Shown piece after piece: positions 5,955-6,168 of a stretch of DNA of 6,168 nucleotides. The notes below the pieces were generated by a model, which saw nothing but the letters and a program-made list of their open reading frames with translations, did no database searches and was not told where the DNA came from. The translations under genes and the position numbers were made by a program. Within the stretch, counting starts at the first letter, position 1. The number at the start of each line of letters is the position of its first letter. Origin of the DNA: Alistipes sp. (GTDB taxonomy: Bacteria > Bacteroidota > Bacteroidia > Bacteroidales > Rikenellaceae); the NCBI GenBank assembly GCA_017391435.1, contig JAFOYS010000217.1, forward strand, positions 1-6,168. Direction: 5' to 3'.

Positions 5955-6007
5955 GGCTTGCCTTCGGCAACCCTTCCCTGCTACGCCTCGGCATAGTAGG
6001 GCAAGCC
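5955..6007. other. GC-rich multi-stem structured intergenic stretch
   Basis: GGCTTGCC (5955-5962) pairs perfectly with GGCAAGCC (6000-6007). Inside it, TTGCC/GGCAA can close a small hairpin (5958-5970), and CCCTGCTA (5976-5983) pairs with TAGTAGGG (5994-6001) with one G-T wobble. The folds partly compete, so it may switch between one long arm and two small ones. It lies about 50 nt upstream of the ATPase -35 region and contrasts with the AT-rich promoter next to it. It may be a dispersed intergenic repeat or the end of a transcript from the right; no T-tract or known RNA family is recognised. Confidence 0.4.
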
Positions 6008-6074
6008 CCACTCTGCCCTCGGCTCAATCGCAGCGTTGAATTACGGCGGTGCTGGCGGTGCGACTCCGAACAAG

Positions 6075-6168
6075 CGAACAACCGAACGAACGAACAGGGG
6101 TGTTCGGCTTTGTTCGGTTTGTTCGGTTTTGTTCGGTTTTGTTCGGTTGTGTTCGGGTGTGTTCGCAC
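6075..6168. repeat. Second CGAAC-type repeat block, inverted relative to the first, cut by the window end
   Basis: Bases 6075-6107 are the exact reverse complement of 4503-4535, a 33-bp perfect match. Beyond 6107, degenerate copies of a 9-10 bp unit (TTTGTTCGG, TTTTGTTCGG, TTGTGTTCGG) run to the window edge, mirroring the tandem units left of 4503. A short leader ACTCCGAACAA (6064-6073 region) also precedes the 22-bp arm here, as at 4409-4419, but with an 8-bp insertion. By analogy a closing inverted arm is expected just past the window. Open frames through it are products of the low-complexity repeat. Confidence 0.88.

Noticed and set aside
5950..6168. A minus-strand open frame of 72 codons entering from the right edge
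   Set aside because: It translates CGAAC-type repeats and the stem-rich stretch, has no recognisable domain, and its start lies within the repeat at the window edge.

Overview
The window looks like a chromosomal segment of a Bacteroidota, most likely order Bacteroidales (Alistipes/Rikenellaceae-like is my guess, not proven). Three things point there. Both promoters fit the Bacteroides-type -33/-7 pattern (TTTG or TTG, about 19-21 nt, then TAnnTTTG). No start codon has a clear Shine-Dalgarno sequence. The peptidase closely resembles, from memory, the Porphyromonas gingivalis prolyl tripeptidyl peptidase. All four convincing genes are on the minus strand, so transcription runs from high to low coordinates.

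Region 1-254 is gene-free. It has two compact hairpins at the left edge (2-25 and 38-58; the second resembles a dispersed intergenic repeat) and a long imperfect hairpin with T-tracts on both sides (144-186), the likely terminator of the operon to its right.

Region 255-4269 is a three-gene operon read from a well-formed promoter at 4239-4269: ATP-dependent 6-phosphofructokinase (3226-4206), a PfkB-family sugar/nucleoside kinase (2200-3201) and an exported S9 prolyl oligopeptidase-type peptidase (255-2198). Gaps are 24 and 1 nt. The first gene is central glycolysis, the second is probably nucleoside or sugar phosphorylation, and the third trims proline-containing peptides outside the cytoplasm. 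Their link appears to be shared transcription rather than one pathway.

Region 4270-4547 is non-coding and repeat-rich: 9-bp repeats in two opposed arrays (4321-4412), then a CGAAC-rich block (4413-4535) bounded by perfect 22-bp inverted arms and containing three exact copies of a 19-bp unit.

Region 4548-5783 encodes a RepA-like (AAA_25/RecA-fold) ATPase of the kind common on Bacteroidota mobile elements. It has a variant Walker A motif, a winged-helix-like domain, a proline-rich heptad-repeat linker and a C-terminal acidic tip ending DEVPF that resembles the protein-docking tip of single-stranded DNA-binding protein (SSB). Its promoter (5872-5903) overlaps a 7-bp-arm dyad that looks like an operator.

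Region 5784-6168 (385 nt) has no credible gene. It holds that promoter and dyad, a GC-rich stem-rich stretch (5955-6007) and a second CGAAC-type block from 6075 to the window end. A 33-bp segment of this block is a perfect inverted copy of 4503-4535, so the ATPase gene lies between inverted repeat blocks. This ATPase unit is the most interesting part of the window.
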